From positions 1 to 64,000 of the forward strand of contig NZ_FMWU01000016.1 in assembly GCF_900103195.1 (NCBI RefSeq): 64,000 nt of DNA. Reading direction: 5' to 3'. Origin of the DNA: Methylobacterium sp. UNC378MF (GTDB lineage Bacteria; Pseudomonadota; Alphaproteobacteria; Rhizobiales; Beijerinckiaceae). Made by a program: the position numbers and the translations under genes. Of this stretch, positions 43,190-52,331 are shown piece by piece; positions within the stretch are counted from its first letter, which is position 1; each line of letters opens with the position of its first letter. Below the pieces are notes generated by a model. It was not told where the DNA came from, did not search any database, and saw only the letters and a list, made by a program, of their open reading frames with translations.

Positions 43190-43310
43190 GAACACTCCGG
43201 AACGCGACCCGCCCGGGCACGTGCCGCGACGGGGAGCCTCTGGAGAACGTGCTGCAAACAGCGAAGCTCCCGCATTGCCGCAAAAATCACGGGTGCCTTG
43301 CGGCCGCCCT

Positions 43311-44279
43311 TCAGTTCGAGGCCGCGGCCGTGAAGCTCCGGTCCACGGCCCGCCCGACGTCGAGGGGCCTTGGCAGTATGCCGTACCGCGTCGCCCGGTC
43401 CGAAGCCTCCTGAACCTCCTTCACGACGCCGTTGTCGAGCGCGATCGGGCTGGTCCGCTGCGCCGTGTAGGCCGCGCGCAGGACATCCTCGGGCAGCTTG
43501 GTCAGGCTGGCCGTGTTCCGGGCGTAAGCATCGAGATGGTCCAGCGACCAGAGCCGGGCCTTGTTCAGGCGGCTCAGGAAGTCCTGCAGGGCCGCCCTCT
43601 TGGTGGCGATGGCGCTGTCCGAGGCGACGATGAAGGTGAGGGTCGGCGTCAGGCCCGCGCCGTCCGCAATCGGGCGCGCCTTGTCCTTGAGCGTCGCGAA
43701 CGAGACGTAGGGCTCCCAGACCGCCCAGGCATCCACCGAGCCGGCCATCAGCGCGACCTTGGCGTCGACCGGGTTGAGTGGCGCGAAGGTAGCCTCGGAT
43801 GGTGCGATCCCGGCTTTCTCCAGGGTCGCGCTGATCAGGAATTGGCCCCAGCCGCCGCGGGTGCCGGCGAGCCGCTTCCCCTTGAGATCCGCGGTCGACT
43901 GGATCGGCGAGTCCTGGCGGACCAGGATGGCCTGCGTCCGGGCGTCAGACCGGGTGCCGCCGATCGCCTTGATCGGTGCCCCGGCCGCATAGACCGTGAG
44001 GAAGGAGAGGTCGCCGGTATAGCCGACATCGAGGGCGCCGGCGTTGAGCGCTTCCAGGATCGGCGCGGCGGCGGGGAATTCCGACCACGCGTTCCGGTAG
44101 GGCAGATCCTTCGCGTAGCCGGCGATCTCGAGGAGCGACCGGTTCCCGCCCTTCTGGTCGCCGACCCGCAGGACGATCTCGTCCGCGCGGGCGGCCACCG
44201 CCGAGGCCAGCGTCAGTGCGGCGAGCAGCGCCCTGGCGAGCCGGGGAGCGGCGGGGCGCGGATGCGATCCGATGAGCAT
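43311..44279 (-). CDS. ABC transporter substrate-binding protein, SsuA/aliphatic sulfonate-like
   Basis: 322 residues from ATG 44279; an earlier in-frame start gives a non-signal leader. RLARALLAALTLASAVAARA is a signal peptide. The mature part follows the SsuA/TauA/NMT1 pattern: IVLRVGDQKGGNRSLLEIAG, NAWSEFPAAAPILEALNAGA, DVGYTGDLSFLTVYAAGAPI, KLAGTRGGWGQF-like ADLKGKRLAGTRGG and VDAWAVWEPY. The family binds alkanesulfonates, taurine or similar compounds in the periplasm. No permease or ATPase gene is adjacent, so it stands alone. Substrate uncertain. Confidence 0.88.
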   Translation of the reverse strand: MLIGSHPRPAAPRLARALLAALTLASAVAARADEIVLRVGDQKGGNRSLLEIAGYAKDLPYRNAWSEFPAAAPILEALNAGALDVGYTGDLSFLTVYAAGAPIKAIGGTRSDARTQAILVRQDSPIQSTADLKGKRLAGTRGGWGQFLISATLEKAGIAPSEATFAPLNPVDAKVALMAGSVDAWAVWEPYVSFATLKDKARPIADGAGLTPTLTFIVASDSAIATKRAALQDFLSRLNKARLWSLDHLDAYARNTASLTKLPEDVLRAAYTAQRTSPIALDNGVVKEVQEASDRATRYGILPRPLDVGRAVDRSFTAAASN

Positions 44280-44459
44280 GGGGCCTGCCGCGATATGCTG
44301 CCCGCCCGATGCGTGGCTGTTCGGTGGAAGGCCGAGTTTATGCTTGCGGCGAAGGCGGTCAATGAAAAGAAAATCTGTATTATCTGCGGCCGACGCGGAA
44401 AATGACATCTGATATAGCCGCGCGGAGAGACGAACGTCTTTCCCCGCGTGCCGCGTTGA

Positions 44460-45170
44460 TCAGCGGGCGGGCGGAAACGCGTCCGCCAGATAGGCCCGCA
44501 CGAAGCCTGGCATCCGCGCGTCATCGATGTCGGCGAGGCCCCGCACCACGTGCATCCCGGCGAGTTCCGGCTCGCTCTCACCGCCGAGATGGTCGGCGAT
44601 GCGGGCGACGATCCGCTCGGCCGGTTCGGGGAAGCGCACCGGCCGCAGGAAGGCGAGCTGGCCCTCCCCCTCCAGCAGAACCCACGCGGTTTCAGCCCCC
44701 GCTGGGAGCGCGAGACCCGTCTCCTCGGCGAGTTCCCGGGCAGCGCTGCCGGTGAGATCGACACGGGCGCCGCGCACGTCGTCCGGGTCCGGGGTGCCGC
44801 AGGGGAAGTAGAGCTGGCCGCCATTGGCCGTGTGGGCCCCCATCTCGCCGAGCAGGACGGCGCCGTCTGCCGTCCAGGGCACGATCGCCGCGAAGGCGTT
44901 GGCGATGCCGGCCTCGGCGTGGGGCATGTCGCGGTAGTAGGTGAAGGTGGAGTAGCGCGTCGCGAACAGGTCGAGGCGGGCGACCCCATCCGCGACGGTG
45001 TGGTCGCAGCACAGCAGGACGGTGCCGTCGAACATGCCCGGGCTGCGTTGCAGCCGGGTCTGCCAGTGGGCTGCGATGGCGGCTTCGTGCGCGCGGGGGA
45101 AGGCCCAGTCGTGATCCACGAACCGCGCCGCCACGTCCGCGACCCCGGTGATCCGGAAGCCCTCAGACAT
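44460..45170 (-). CDS. NUDIX-family hydrolase
   Basis: 236 residues. The NUDIX box appears as GARVDLTGSAARELAEETGL (residues about 135-155), with the REL-x-EE-x-G core that binds Mg. The N-terminal 120 residues (FVDHDWAFPRAHEAAIAAHW, FDGTVLLCCDHTVADGVARL) form a leading domain longer than usual. NUDIX enzymes cleave nucleoside diphosphates linked to another group. Overlaps the PhzF gene by 8 bases, so the two are coupled. Substrate unknown. Confidence 0.85.
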   Translation of the reverse strand: MSEGFRITGVADVAARFVDHDWAFPRAHEAAIAAHWQTRLQRSPGMFDGTVLLCCDHTVADGVARLDLFATRYSTFTYYRDMPHAEAGIANAFAAIVPWTADGAVLLGEMGAHTANGGQLYFPCGTPDPDDVRGARVDLTGSAARELAEETGLALPAGAETAWVLLEGEGQLAFLRPVRFPEPAERIVARIADHLGGESEPELAGMHVVRGLADIDDARMPGFVRAYLADAFPPAR

Positions 45171-46047
45171 GCAGGGTGCCGTCCGACAGGATCACGGCGG
45201 CGCCGCCGATCTCGACGCCCTGCAGGGCGCCGGCCGCGATCGTGAGCTGGAGCGCGATGTCGCTCGGCCGCCCCATCGCCTCGCCCTGGCGGATCGCCAC
45301 GTCGTGGGTGCCGTCGCCCAGCGCCTCGAACTGCATCAGCACCCCCGCGAAGGCGGAGGCTGCCGAGCCGGTGGCGGGATCCTCCGACACACCGAGATTC
45401 GGCGCGAACATGCGGACGCGCCAGCTCTGGCCGGTGCCTTCGGGATCCGGGGTGTAGAGGTAGAGCCCGTCGGCCGGATCGGGCGCCTGGGCCGGCCGGG
45501 CCGCGTCGAGGGCGGCGATCGAGGCCACCGGCACGCAGGTGAAGGTCGGCCCCACGCCGTGGCGGCTCGGCGCGTGCCGGCCGGTGCCGATATCGCCGGG
45601 CTCGAGGCCGAGCAGCCGCGCCAGCGCGGCGGGGTCGGGGCCGGGACCGAGATAGTCCGGCAGGAGAGGGAGCCGGAACCGGGCCCGGCCGCCGGTCCCG
45701 TCCGCCAGGGTCTCGACCACACAGGGGACGATGCCGATCCCCTCCTCCAAGCCGAAGGCCCGGGCATCGCCCCGGGTCGGGTCCTGCAGCGCCAGCAGCA
45801 CGGCGGTGCCCACCGTCGGGTGCCCGGCGAAGGGCAGCTCCCGGGCGGGGGTGAAGATGCGCAGCGACGCCCGGTGCCGGGCCTCCCGGGGCGGCAGGAC
45901 GAAGACCGTCTCCGACAGGTTGAACTCCCGCGCGACGGCCTGCATGGCGGCGGTGTCGAGCCCCTCCGCGTCGAGGACGACGGCGAGGGGATTGCCGGCG
46001 AGCCTCTGCTCGGTGAACACGTCGAGGGTGACGAAGCGGCGCGCCAT
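45163..46047 (-). CDS. PhzF-family isomerase
   Basis: 294 residues from ATG 46047 (MARRFVTLDVFTEQRLAGNP). Signature segments GNPLAVVLDAEGLD, FNLSETVFVLPP (catalytic-type Glu), FAGHPTVGTAVLL and the second-half counterpart EDPATGSAASAFAG fix the diaminopimelate-epimerase-like fold. Family members isomerise small metabolites; PhzF itself acts in phenazine synthesis, but no other phenazine gene is present here. Coupled to the NUDIX gene downstream. Substrate unknown. Confidence 0.92.
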   Translation of the reverse strand: MARRFVTLDVFTEQRLAGNPLAVVLDAEGLDTAAMQAVAREFNLSETVFVLPPREARHRASLRIFTPARELPFAGHPTVGTAVLLALQDPTRGDARAFGLEEGIGIVPCVVETLADGTGGRARFRLPLLPDYLGPGPDPAALARLLGLEPGDIGTGRHAPSRHGVGPTFTCVPVASIAALDAARPAQAPDPADGLYLYTPDPEGTGQSWRVRMFAPNLGVSEDPATGSAASAFAGVLMQFEALGDGTHDVAIRQGEAMGRPSDIALQLTIAAGALQGVEIGGAAVILSDGTLHV

Positions 46048-46241
46048 CGTGTCGGATCTTCCTGCTCTGGCTGCCACCTGCCTGCCGCGCGGCCGGCAAG
46101 GGTCGGCGGCGCGAGTCGTAGCCGACGGTCCGGTTCAGGTCACGTCTGGCAGCCGCCGGCTATCACCCGTTCGGTGCCGGGAGCAGGTCACCTGATCGGC
46201 AGGCGATCAGGCGGTCCGCCTTCGTGCCGCTCGCGGGGGCT

Positions 46242-47615
46242 TCAGAAATCCGAGGTCGAGACGGCCGCGCCCGATTTCACGGGAGCGGCGGCCGGTGTGC
46301 CGCCGACCGCCTCTTCGGCGGCGGGTGCCTTAGGCACTCCGCCCTGCTGCCTCATGCGTTGCTCAGCCGCGCCCATGGCCCGGCCGACCGCACCGGCATC
46401 CGCCGCCCAACGCTGGCTCCAGGCGACGGCCACGACCTGCATCTTCGCCTTCGACCAGGGATGCTCCCCGCGCCATGAGAGAATTTCGGTGGCACCCTTC
46501 AGCTGAAGGTCCGCGGCCTGGGCCCTGACTTCCTGGTTGAAGGCGTCGAGGTTGAAGCTCTGGGTCGAGCCGTCGCTCATCCCGCGCTTCTCGTAGGCCT
46601 CATCGGTCTTCGCCTTCGCGACCACCCGCTCGCTGACGAAGCGCTGGATCGCCGCCATGGCCGTCAAGCTCGCGCGGCTCTGATCGGCGGGCATCAGGCT
46701 GGTCTGAGGCGCGACGCCGAAACCCACCACGACGCGTTCGCCATTCTCGTCGGTGAAGACCCGTGCACCGAGCGTATAGGCAAGCCAATCCGGATTCGTG
46801 GCCTTGATCGCCTCGAATTGCTGCCGAAGGGGGGCCTGCGGCGTCTCTTTCTGGAGCGTCAATGTCGGATTCCAGATCGTCTCGGCGATCCCGGCGAGCT
46901 TCGGCGTCCAGATCAGGCCGGTCAGCACATGGTATTTGCCGCCGTCCTCCTGACTCGGGCCCTCGCATTGAACCACCGTGAAGGCGCCGGAGGCAAACAT
47001 TTCGGCGCTGCGCTCGACGCTCTGGTCGATCCGCAACTGCTCGCTGGCGATCGCCGCGTGCCGCTGCGCCTCGGTGCCCCCCGACCATTGAGGATCGAAC
47101 TTCTTGATCTCGGCATCGAGAGCCTTGTCGGCCAGCACGCGCGACTTGTCGACGATCGAGAGGCGCTCCACGACCGGCCGCAGCGACGGCGGCGCCTCGT
47201 CGCCGCCGAAGGTCCTGATCGCCGCGGACCGGCTCGACCGCATGTTCGAGCGCATCGCCTCAGCGAGCGCCTGCCGCGTGCTGATCTCCGCATAGGTAAA
47301 GGCCGCGTTGCGGCCCACGAGCCAGTTCCGCGAACCCGGGGGCTCGTCGACCGAAGCCTGTCTGTGGGCGACGTAGACGAAGTAACCGTTCGTCTTCTCG
47401 TTCTTACCGTCCTCAAGCTTCTCCTTCGCCTTCCAGTCCGCCCAGCACGTCTCCACCGACGCGGGCTGTGCGCCGGCGGTCAGATGGGCGCCACCATTGA
47501 GCCCGGCCGACGCTTCCGCGGTGCCGGTCGGCGCGAGCGACTGCGCGGCGGCCCCGCTCATGCCGGCCAGCATCAGGGTGGCCAGACCTAAGAAACGGCT
47601 GCGGATCGCGGTCAT
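46242..47615 (-). CDS. Exported protein of unknown function (first of tandem pair by position)
   Basis: 457 residues from ATG 47615 (MTAIRSRFLGLATLMLAGMS), a signal peptide with AAA-Q cleavage. The mature protein includes VETCWADWKAKEKLEDGKNE, IKKFDPQWSGG, AFTVVQCEGPSQEDGGKYHV and VVAVAWSQRWAADAGA. It resembles a large family of uncharacterised exported proteins known from pathogens and rhizobia (recalled only). Starts 14 bases after the stop of the 483-residue gene, so the two form an operon. Function unknown. Confidence 0.8.
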   Translation of the reverse strand: MTAIRSRFLGLATLMLAGMSGAAAQSLAPTGTAEASAGLNGGAHLTAGAQPASVETCWADWKAKEKLEDGKNEKTNGYFVYVAHRQASVDEPPGSRNWLVGRNAAFTYAEISTRQALAEAMRSNMRSSRSAAIRTFGGDEAPPSLRPVVERLSIVDKSRVLADKALDAEIKKFDPQWSGGTEAQRHAAIASEQLRIDQSVERSAEMFASGAFTVVQCEGPSQEDGGKYHVLTGLIWTPKLAGIAETIWNPTLTLQKETPQAPLRQQFEAIKATNPDWLAYTLGARVFTDENGERVVVGFGVAPQTSLMPADQSRASLTAMAAIQRFVSERVVAKAKTDEAYEKRGMSDGSTQSFNLDAFNQEVRAQAADLQLKGATEILSWRGEHPWSKAKMQVVAVAWSQRWAADAGAVGRAMGAAEQRMRQQGGVPKAPAAEEAVGGTPAAAPVKSGAAVSTSDF

Positions 47616-47628
47616 CCGGTTACTCCCA

Positions 47629-49080
47629 TCAGCGCCGGCCGATGCCGCCCAGGGCACCACCGACAATTCCCATGAAGGCGCGCGCCGCCTGCTCGTTCTG
47701 AAGGCGCTGCTGCTCGGCCTGACGCTGACCTTCCATCAAGCGTTCGACTGCGTCCGCCGCATCGCGGTGTCCCATCGATGCCGCACGTTTGAATAGCCGA
47801 TATGCATCATCCGGCCCGGCTCCCTCGACGCGGCCCTTCGAGATCATCGTCGCGAGGCTGACCATCGCGTCCGGATCGCCGAGGGTGGCGCCCTGCCGGA
47901 AGCTCGCGATGGCCCCTGCCAGATCGTTACGGCCGACTCGGGTGTCCAAGAGAGCCCAACCGAAATTGTCGTAGGCGGCGCGGTAGTTCTGCCGCATCAG
48001 CACCTGCAGCAGTGGCAGCGCCCGCTTCGGATCCGACGTCTGGTACGCCCGAGCGAGTTGGTAGCGGTAACGCCGCTCCTCCGGGTATTGCCGAACGGCG
48101 ATCTCGCAGGCCTCGATCGCCTCGATTCCCGCCCCTTTCAGGACGTCCCATGGGACACCGGGCAGCGCCTTCGGGCGATCGGGATCGTACAGGCCGGCCG
48201 CCGACTGGTCGCACAGATCGCCCGCACGCGCGATCTTCGCCTGGCGCTGAGCCTCGGCCTCCCGCTGGGCCGCGTCCCGTTGGGCGCGCTCCACGGCTTC
48301 CCGCTTCGCCCGTTCGACGCTCTGCCGCCACTCGGTCACGACCTTACGATCGACGATCAGCAGCTTGTCGCCGGTTCTCGGGTGGAATCCGGAATTGTCG
48401 AAGAACTCGTAGCTCAGGCCGTCGCGCCAGTACCAGACCCGCGGTTGCCCGGTAACGGGATCGAACCAGGCCGCGCTCGCCGGATCGACAGGCTTCGGCG
48501 GCCGCAGGCGCCGATCCGCGCGCTCCTGCTCTTCCTTCCGCACAGCCTGCGACTTCGGCACGCAGACCGTCACCTCGGACTTGATCGAGAGCGAGCCGCC
48601 GGCATCCGCCTCCTTGCGGGTCTCTTCGAGGACCTTGACCCGGACGAACCCGGCGAGATTGATTTGTTCGAATTGCTTGAAGCGCTGCTCGGCGTCGCTG
48701 TTCACGATCTCCGCGCGATTCTCCCGCGACGACTTGACCTCGAAGCCGATCACTTGGCCGATGGCGACCTGATTGATGCGGTCCAAGGCCCGCTTGCGGG
48801 CCGCGTCCATATCGGACCACGTGCCGTAAGCTTCCTCGACGGTGACCGGAACGGTCTCCTGCCGAACGCAGTCGCCCTCGTCGTAGGCTCGGACGGGCCC
48901 GATCATCATGAGCAGCGCCCCGGCGCAGGCCAGTGTCAGCGAGGCGTACAGTTTTCCTGCAGCTTTAATGAGAGCTGGGGCGCTGATCGTTTCGCTGATC
49001 TGCGTTTGAAATCTGAGCACGGGCGAGCGGCCATCGACGAAGAACCGTATCTGCGGCTTCTGCCACGCGCGTACCGGCAT
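47629..49080 (-). CDS. Exported Sel1-repeat protein of unknown function
   Basis: 483 residues from ATG 49080. A hydrophobic segment at about 45-63 (LYASLTLACAGALLMMIGPV, RAYD) looks like a late signal peptide, so the true start may be internal. A beta-rich domain (VEEAYGTWSDMDAARKRALD to SEVTVCVPK) is followed by a charged helical linker rich in Arg/Gln and a C-terminal set of Sel1/TPR-like repeats: RYRYQLARAYQTSDPKRALP, AAYDNFGWALLDTRVG, AMVSLATMISKGRVEG, DAYRLFKRAASMGHRDAA. Sel1 repeats bind partner proteins. Operon with the 457-residue exported protein downstream. Confidence 0.8.
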   Translation of the reverse strand: MPVRAWQKPQIRFFVDGRSPVLRFQTQISETISAPALIKAAGKLYASLTLACAGALLMMIGPVRAYDEGDCVRQETVPVTVEEAYGTWSDMDAARKRALDRINQVAIGQVIGFEVKSSRENRAEIVNSDAEQRFKQFEQINLAGFVRVKVLEETRKEADAGGSLSIKSEVTVCVPKSQAVRKEEQERADRRLRPPKPVDPASAAWFDPVTGQPRVWYWRDGLSYEFFDNSGFHPRTGDKLLIVDRKVVTEWRQSVERAKREAVERAQRDAAQREAEAQRQAKIARAGDLCDQSAAGLYDPDRPKALPGVPWDVLKGAGIEAIEACEIAVRQYPEERRYRYQLARAYQTSDPKRALPLLQVLMRQNYRAAYDNFGWALLDTRVGRNDLAGAIASFRQGATLGDPDAMVSLATMISKGRVEGAGPDDAYRLFKRAASMGHRDAADAVERLMEGQRQAEQQRLQNEQAARAFMGIVGGALGGIGRR

Positions 49081-49278
49081 GCACTACGTGTTATTCTCGT
49101 TAAGATTGAATTTTCCCCAGTAATTGCCTTAAGGTTGACGCTGCGTCGCCGGGGGCAGACGCGGCTTCGGTGTTGGGGCAGGCGTCAACGCCCGACGGTG
49201 CGGGATGCGCGCGGCAGTGCGCATAGCGACGGGGCGCCTGGACCGAGGCAGGAGATCGATCGCGCGATGCCGTCGCGT

Positions 49279-50127
49279 TCAGACCGCCTCGACCGGAAAC
49301 CGCGCGCTCGGGTTCACGTATTCCTCCTGCGCGGCCACCGTCAGGATCTCCCGGGACCCCGCCTCGGCGGTGCGCTTGAGCAGACCGTAGATCGAGGCCG
49401 CCGCCGCGCCGAGCGCTGCCTCGGCCGAGCGGGTCCGGGCGTAGTGCACCAGAAACAGGGCCGCGATGCAGTCGCCCGCCCCGTTCACCGCGATGGCGAG
49501 CCGCGGGGTGCGGACGCGGAACACTCGCCCCTCCGACCCCGCGAGCAGGTCGATGCTGTCGGAGGGCGTATCGGTGCAGAGCGCCGAGGTGACCAAGACC
49601 ACCCGCGGCCCGCGCGCCTGGAGCGCCGCGATCGCGGCTGCAGCCTCCGCCAGGGTGACGCTCGGCAGCCCGGTGAGAAGGCCGAGTTCGAACTGGTTGG
49701 GAGTGAGGATGTCGGCGGCCGGGACCGCGCGCTCGCGCAGGAACGCCTCGATGCCGGGCCGCACGTAGACGCCCTCCTCGACGTCGCCGATCACCGGGTC
49801 GCAGCAGTAGAGCGCCCCCGGGTTCGCCGCCCGCACGGCGTCCACCGCCTCCAGAATCGCCGCACCGATCTCGGCCGAGCCCATGTAGCCCGACAGCACC
49901 GCGTCGCAGGTGGAGAGCACCCCGCGCTCGCCGATGCCCTGCACCACCGCGCGGATCATCGCCGCGTCGAAAACGGGGCCACGCCACGCCCCGTAACCGG
50001 TGTGGTTGGAGAACTGAACCGTATGGACCGGCCAGACTTCGACCCCGAGCCGCTGCATCGGAAACACCGCCGAGGCGTTGCCGACATGGCCGTAGGCGAC
50101 GTGGGACTGGATCGATAGGACGTTCAA
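49279..50127 (-). CDS. pdxY: Pyridoxal kinase
   Basis: 282 residues from TTG 50127 (LNVLSIQSHVAYGHVGNASA), the point where family similarity begins; upstream frame is Arg-rich and not family-like. PdxY phosphorylates pyridoxal with ATP for cofactor salvage. Seen: SIQSHVAYGHVGNASAVFPM, LSGYMGSAEIG, DILTPNQFELGLLTGLPSV, VVLVTSAL and the anion-hole/catalytic GAGDCIAALFLVHY. The length matches the roughly 287-residue family. Divergent from the DedA gene. Confidence 0.93.
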   Translation of the reverse strand: MNVLSIQSHVAYGHVGNASAVFPMQRLGVEVWPVHTVQFSNHTGYGAWRGPVFDAAMIRAVVQGIGERGVLSTCDAVLSGYMGSAEIGAAILEAVDAVRAANPGALYCCDPVIGDVEEGVYVRPGIEAFLRERAVPAADILTPNQFELGLLTGLPSVTLAEAAAAIAALQARGPRVVLVTSALCTDTPSDSIDLLAGSEGRVFRVRTPRLAIAVNGAGDCIAALFLVHYARTRSAEAALGAAAASIYGLLKRTAEAGSREILTVAAQEEYVNPSARFPVEAV

Positions 50128-50259
50128 CGCAGGACTCGCTCGTCGTCCCGCTACGGTTAGCCGGTTCCGGCGCCGCCTGCACCCCCGTCCCTTGCCGCCC
50201 TCCCCCGCGCGCCTCAGATGGGACCGACCCTCCTTGCCCCAGAGCCCCATCCAGAGCCC

Positions 50260-50781
50260 ATGGACCTCGAAGCCCTCCGCACCACGACCCTTGCCTTCGT
50301 GGAGGCGCACAAGGCCTGGACCCCCGTCATCGCCGGCGGCCTCGCCTTCTGCGAATCGATCGCGGTCCTGTCGCTGTTCGTGCCGGCGACCGTCATCCTG
50401 GTCGGCATCGGGGCCCTCGTCGGCGGCGCCGACATCCCGTTCTGGCCCGTGGTGATCGCCGCGGCGCTCGGCGCCGCCCTCGGGGACTGGATCTCCTACG
50501 AGGCCGGGCGCTGGCTCGGGCCGGGGGCGAAGACCAAGTGGCCGCTGCGGCGCTATCCCGAACTCATGGCCAAGGCCGAGGCCTTCATCGGCCGCTGGGG
50601 TATCGCCGCGGTCGCACTCGGGCGGTTCTTCGGCCCGGCCCGCGCCCTGGTCCCGCTCTTCGCCGGGATCCTCGGCCTGGCGCGGCTGCCGTTCCAGCTG
50701 GCCAATGTCGCCTCCGCCCTGGTCTGGGCCTTCGTGCTGCTGGCCCCCGGGGCCGGGCTACTCACATGGCTCGACCGATGA
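50260..50781 (+). CDS. DedA-family membrane protein
   Basis: 173 residues from ATG 50260. Two helices and a re-entrant loop near FCESIAVLSLFVPATVILVG and GALVGGADIPFWPVVIAAAL, then GDWISYEAGRWLG and GRFFGPARALVPLFAGILGL, the DedA/VTT signature with the conserved acidic and Arg residues. The family transports or scrambles lipids and supports the proton motive force. Slightly shorter than usual. A 17-bp tandem repeat begins at its last codons. Confidence 0.9.
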   Translation: MDLEALRTTTLAFVEAHKAWTPVIAGGLAFCESIAVLSLFVPATVILVGIGALVGGADIPFWPVVIAAALGAALGDWISYEAGRWLGPGAKTKWPLRRYPELMAKAEAFIGRWGIAAVALGRFFGPARALVPLFAGILGLARLPFQLANVASALVWAFVLLAPGAGLLTWLDR

Positions 50782-50832
50782 CCCGGCTCGACCGATGAAA
50801 CCGGCTCGATCGATCACCCGGCTCGACCGCTG
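50766..50832 (+). repeat. Short tandem repeat, four imperfect copies
   Basis: GGCTCGACCGATGA-type unit of about 16-18 bases repeated four times from the DedA stop codon to the start of the next gene, with single-base changes (for example GATCGATCA in the third copy). Confidence 0.7.
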
Positions 50833-51609
50833 ATGCGCCGCTTCCCGCCCGAGCGGATCGTCTGCCTCACCGAGGAGACGGTCGAGACCCTGTACCTCCT
50901 GGGCGCAGAGGACAGGATCGTCGGCGTCTCGGGCTACGCGGTGCGCCCGCCCCGGGTCCGCCGGGAGAAGCCGCGCGTCTCCGCCTTCACCAGCGCGGAC
51001 ATCCCGAAGATCCTGGCGCTGGCGCCGGATCTCGTCCTGGCCTTCTCGGACCTCCAGGCCGGCATCGTCGCCGACCTCGCCCGCGCGGGCTTGGCGGTGC
51101 ACCTGTTCAACCAGCGCGACGTAGCGGGCTGCCTCGCCATGGTGCGGACGCTCGGCGCCCTCGTCGGCCTGCCGGAGCGGGCCGAATCCCTGGCGGCGGG
51201 TTTCGAGGCGCGGCTGGCGGAGGCCGCCGCGGCGGTGCGGGACCGGCCGACCCTGCGCGTCTACTTCGAGGAGTGGGACGCGCCGATGATCTCCGGCATC
51301 GGCTGGGTCTCGGACCTGATCGGCCTCGCGGGCGGCCGGGACGTGTTTCCGGAGTTGAGCCGTCAGCCGGCCGCGAAGGACCGGATCGTCACCGCCGAGC
51401 AGGTGATCGCGGCCGCGCCCGACGTGATCCTCGCCTCGTGGTGCGGCAAGCGGGTCAATGTCGAGCGCATCCGGTCCCGGCCCGGCTGGGCGGCGATCCC
51501 GGCGGTGCGCGACGGGCGCATCCACGAGATCAAGTCGCCACTGATTCTGCAGCCCGGCCCGGCCGCGCTCACCGACGGGTTCGACGCGATCCGGGCCTGC
51601 CTCGGGTAA
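50833..51609 (+). CDS. BtuF-like helical-backbone metal/cobalamin-binding protein, no signal peptide
   Basis: 258 residues. RIVCLTEETVETLYLLGAED, IPKILALAPDLVLAFSDLQA, LFNQRDVAGCLAMVRTLGAL and IRSRPGWAAIPAVRDGRIHE follow the class III substrate-binding protein fold (helical-backbone receptor for B12 and iron chelates). Unlike BtuF it begins directly with the first strand and has no signal peptide, so it may act in the cytoplasm as a cobalamin carrier or sensor. No BtuC or BtuD gene is adjacent. The start codon lies in the tandem repeat, and a different upstream start is not available. Confidence 0.8.
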   Translation: MRRFPPERIVCLTEETVETLYLLGAEDRIVGVSGYAVRPPRVRREKPRVSAFTSADIPKILALAPDLVLAFSDLQAGIVADLARAGLAVHLFNQRDVAGCLAMVRTLGALVGLPERAESLAAGFEARLAEAAAAVRDRPTLRVYFEEWDAPMISGIGWVSDLIGLAGGRDVFPELSRQPAAKDRIVTAEQVIAAAPDVILASWCGKRVNVERIRSRPGWAAIPAVRDGRIHEIKSPLILQPGPAALTDGFDAIRACLG

Positions 51610-51712
51610 TCGCCCCGGGGTGATGCCGCGCCGCAGGTGACGGACCGGGCGCGACTTGGCAGGATGTCCCGATTCGGTACAGACGCACCCACAGACGCAT
51701 CCCCCGAGATCG

Positions 51713-52225
51713 ATGTCCGCTTCCCCCGGCCTTCCCGATTCCGCGCCCCCGTCCGTCGAGGCGCTGCTGCCGCCCGACCGGCGGCAATCGCCCACGGCCC
51801 TGCGGATCCAGCGCGGCGTGCGCCGGCTGTTCTCCGAGATGGGATGCGTCACCCTGCCGGAATTCTCACTCGTCAACGGCCGCCGCGCCGACGTGATCGC
51901 CCTCTGCGGCGCCGGCAAGCTCACCATCGTGGAGATCAAGTCGAGCGTGGCCGATTTCCGCGCCGACCGGAAATGGCCGGATTACCGCGACTTCTGCGAC
52001 CGGTTCTTCTTCGCCATCCCCGAGGACGTGCCCGAGTCGCTGATCCCGGAGGAATGCGGCCTGATCGTAGCCGACGCCTACGGTGCAGGGATCCTGCGCG
52101 AGCCCCCCGAGCACCCGCTGAGTGGGGCCCGCCGCAAGGCCGTCACGCTCCGCTTCGCCCACAGCGCCGCGCGCATCCTGCATGCGCTGGCCGATCCGGG
52201 CGCGGTGCGCGAGGGGGCACTCTAG
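51713..52225 (+). CDS. mmcB: MmcB-family DNA repair protein
   Basis: 170 residues from ATG 51713. ALRIQRGVRRLFSEMGCVTL, RRADVIALCGAGKLTIVEIK and SSVADFRADRKWPDYRDFCD with FFFAIPEDVP are the MmcB signature. The Asp and the E-x-K (VEIKSS) form a PD-(D/E)XK-type nuclease-like site. In Caulobacter MmcB helps repair mitomycin C damage. Monocistronic between a BtuF-like gene and an antiporter. Confidence 0.9.
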   Translation: MSASPGLPDSAPPSVEALLPPDRRQSPTALRIQRGVRRLFSEMGCVTLPEFSLVNGRRADVIALCGAGKLTIVEIKSSVADFRADRKWPDYRDFCDRFFFAIPEDVPESLIPEECGLIVADAYGAGILREPPEHPLSGARRKAVTLRFAHSAARILHALADPGAVREGAL

Positions 52226-52331
52226 GTCGCGGCCACACCGCAACCCTCGGCCGAACCGGTATTCATCCGACCAGGAAACGTCCTAGAACGGCCGCGCTTG
52301 CCGGAGTTCCGGCGCCGAGCCCGGTTCATCG

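Noticed and set aside
44213..46099. Minus-strand open frame of 628 codons over NUDIX and PhzF genes
   Set aside because: Different frame from both real genes, with Arg/Pro/Ala-rich nonsense composition.
48058..50118. Plus-strand open frame of 686 codons
   Set aside because: Runs antisense through two genes, the Sel1-repeat protein and pdxY, and across the gap between them, so it is a composition artefact.
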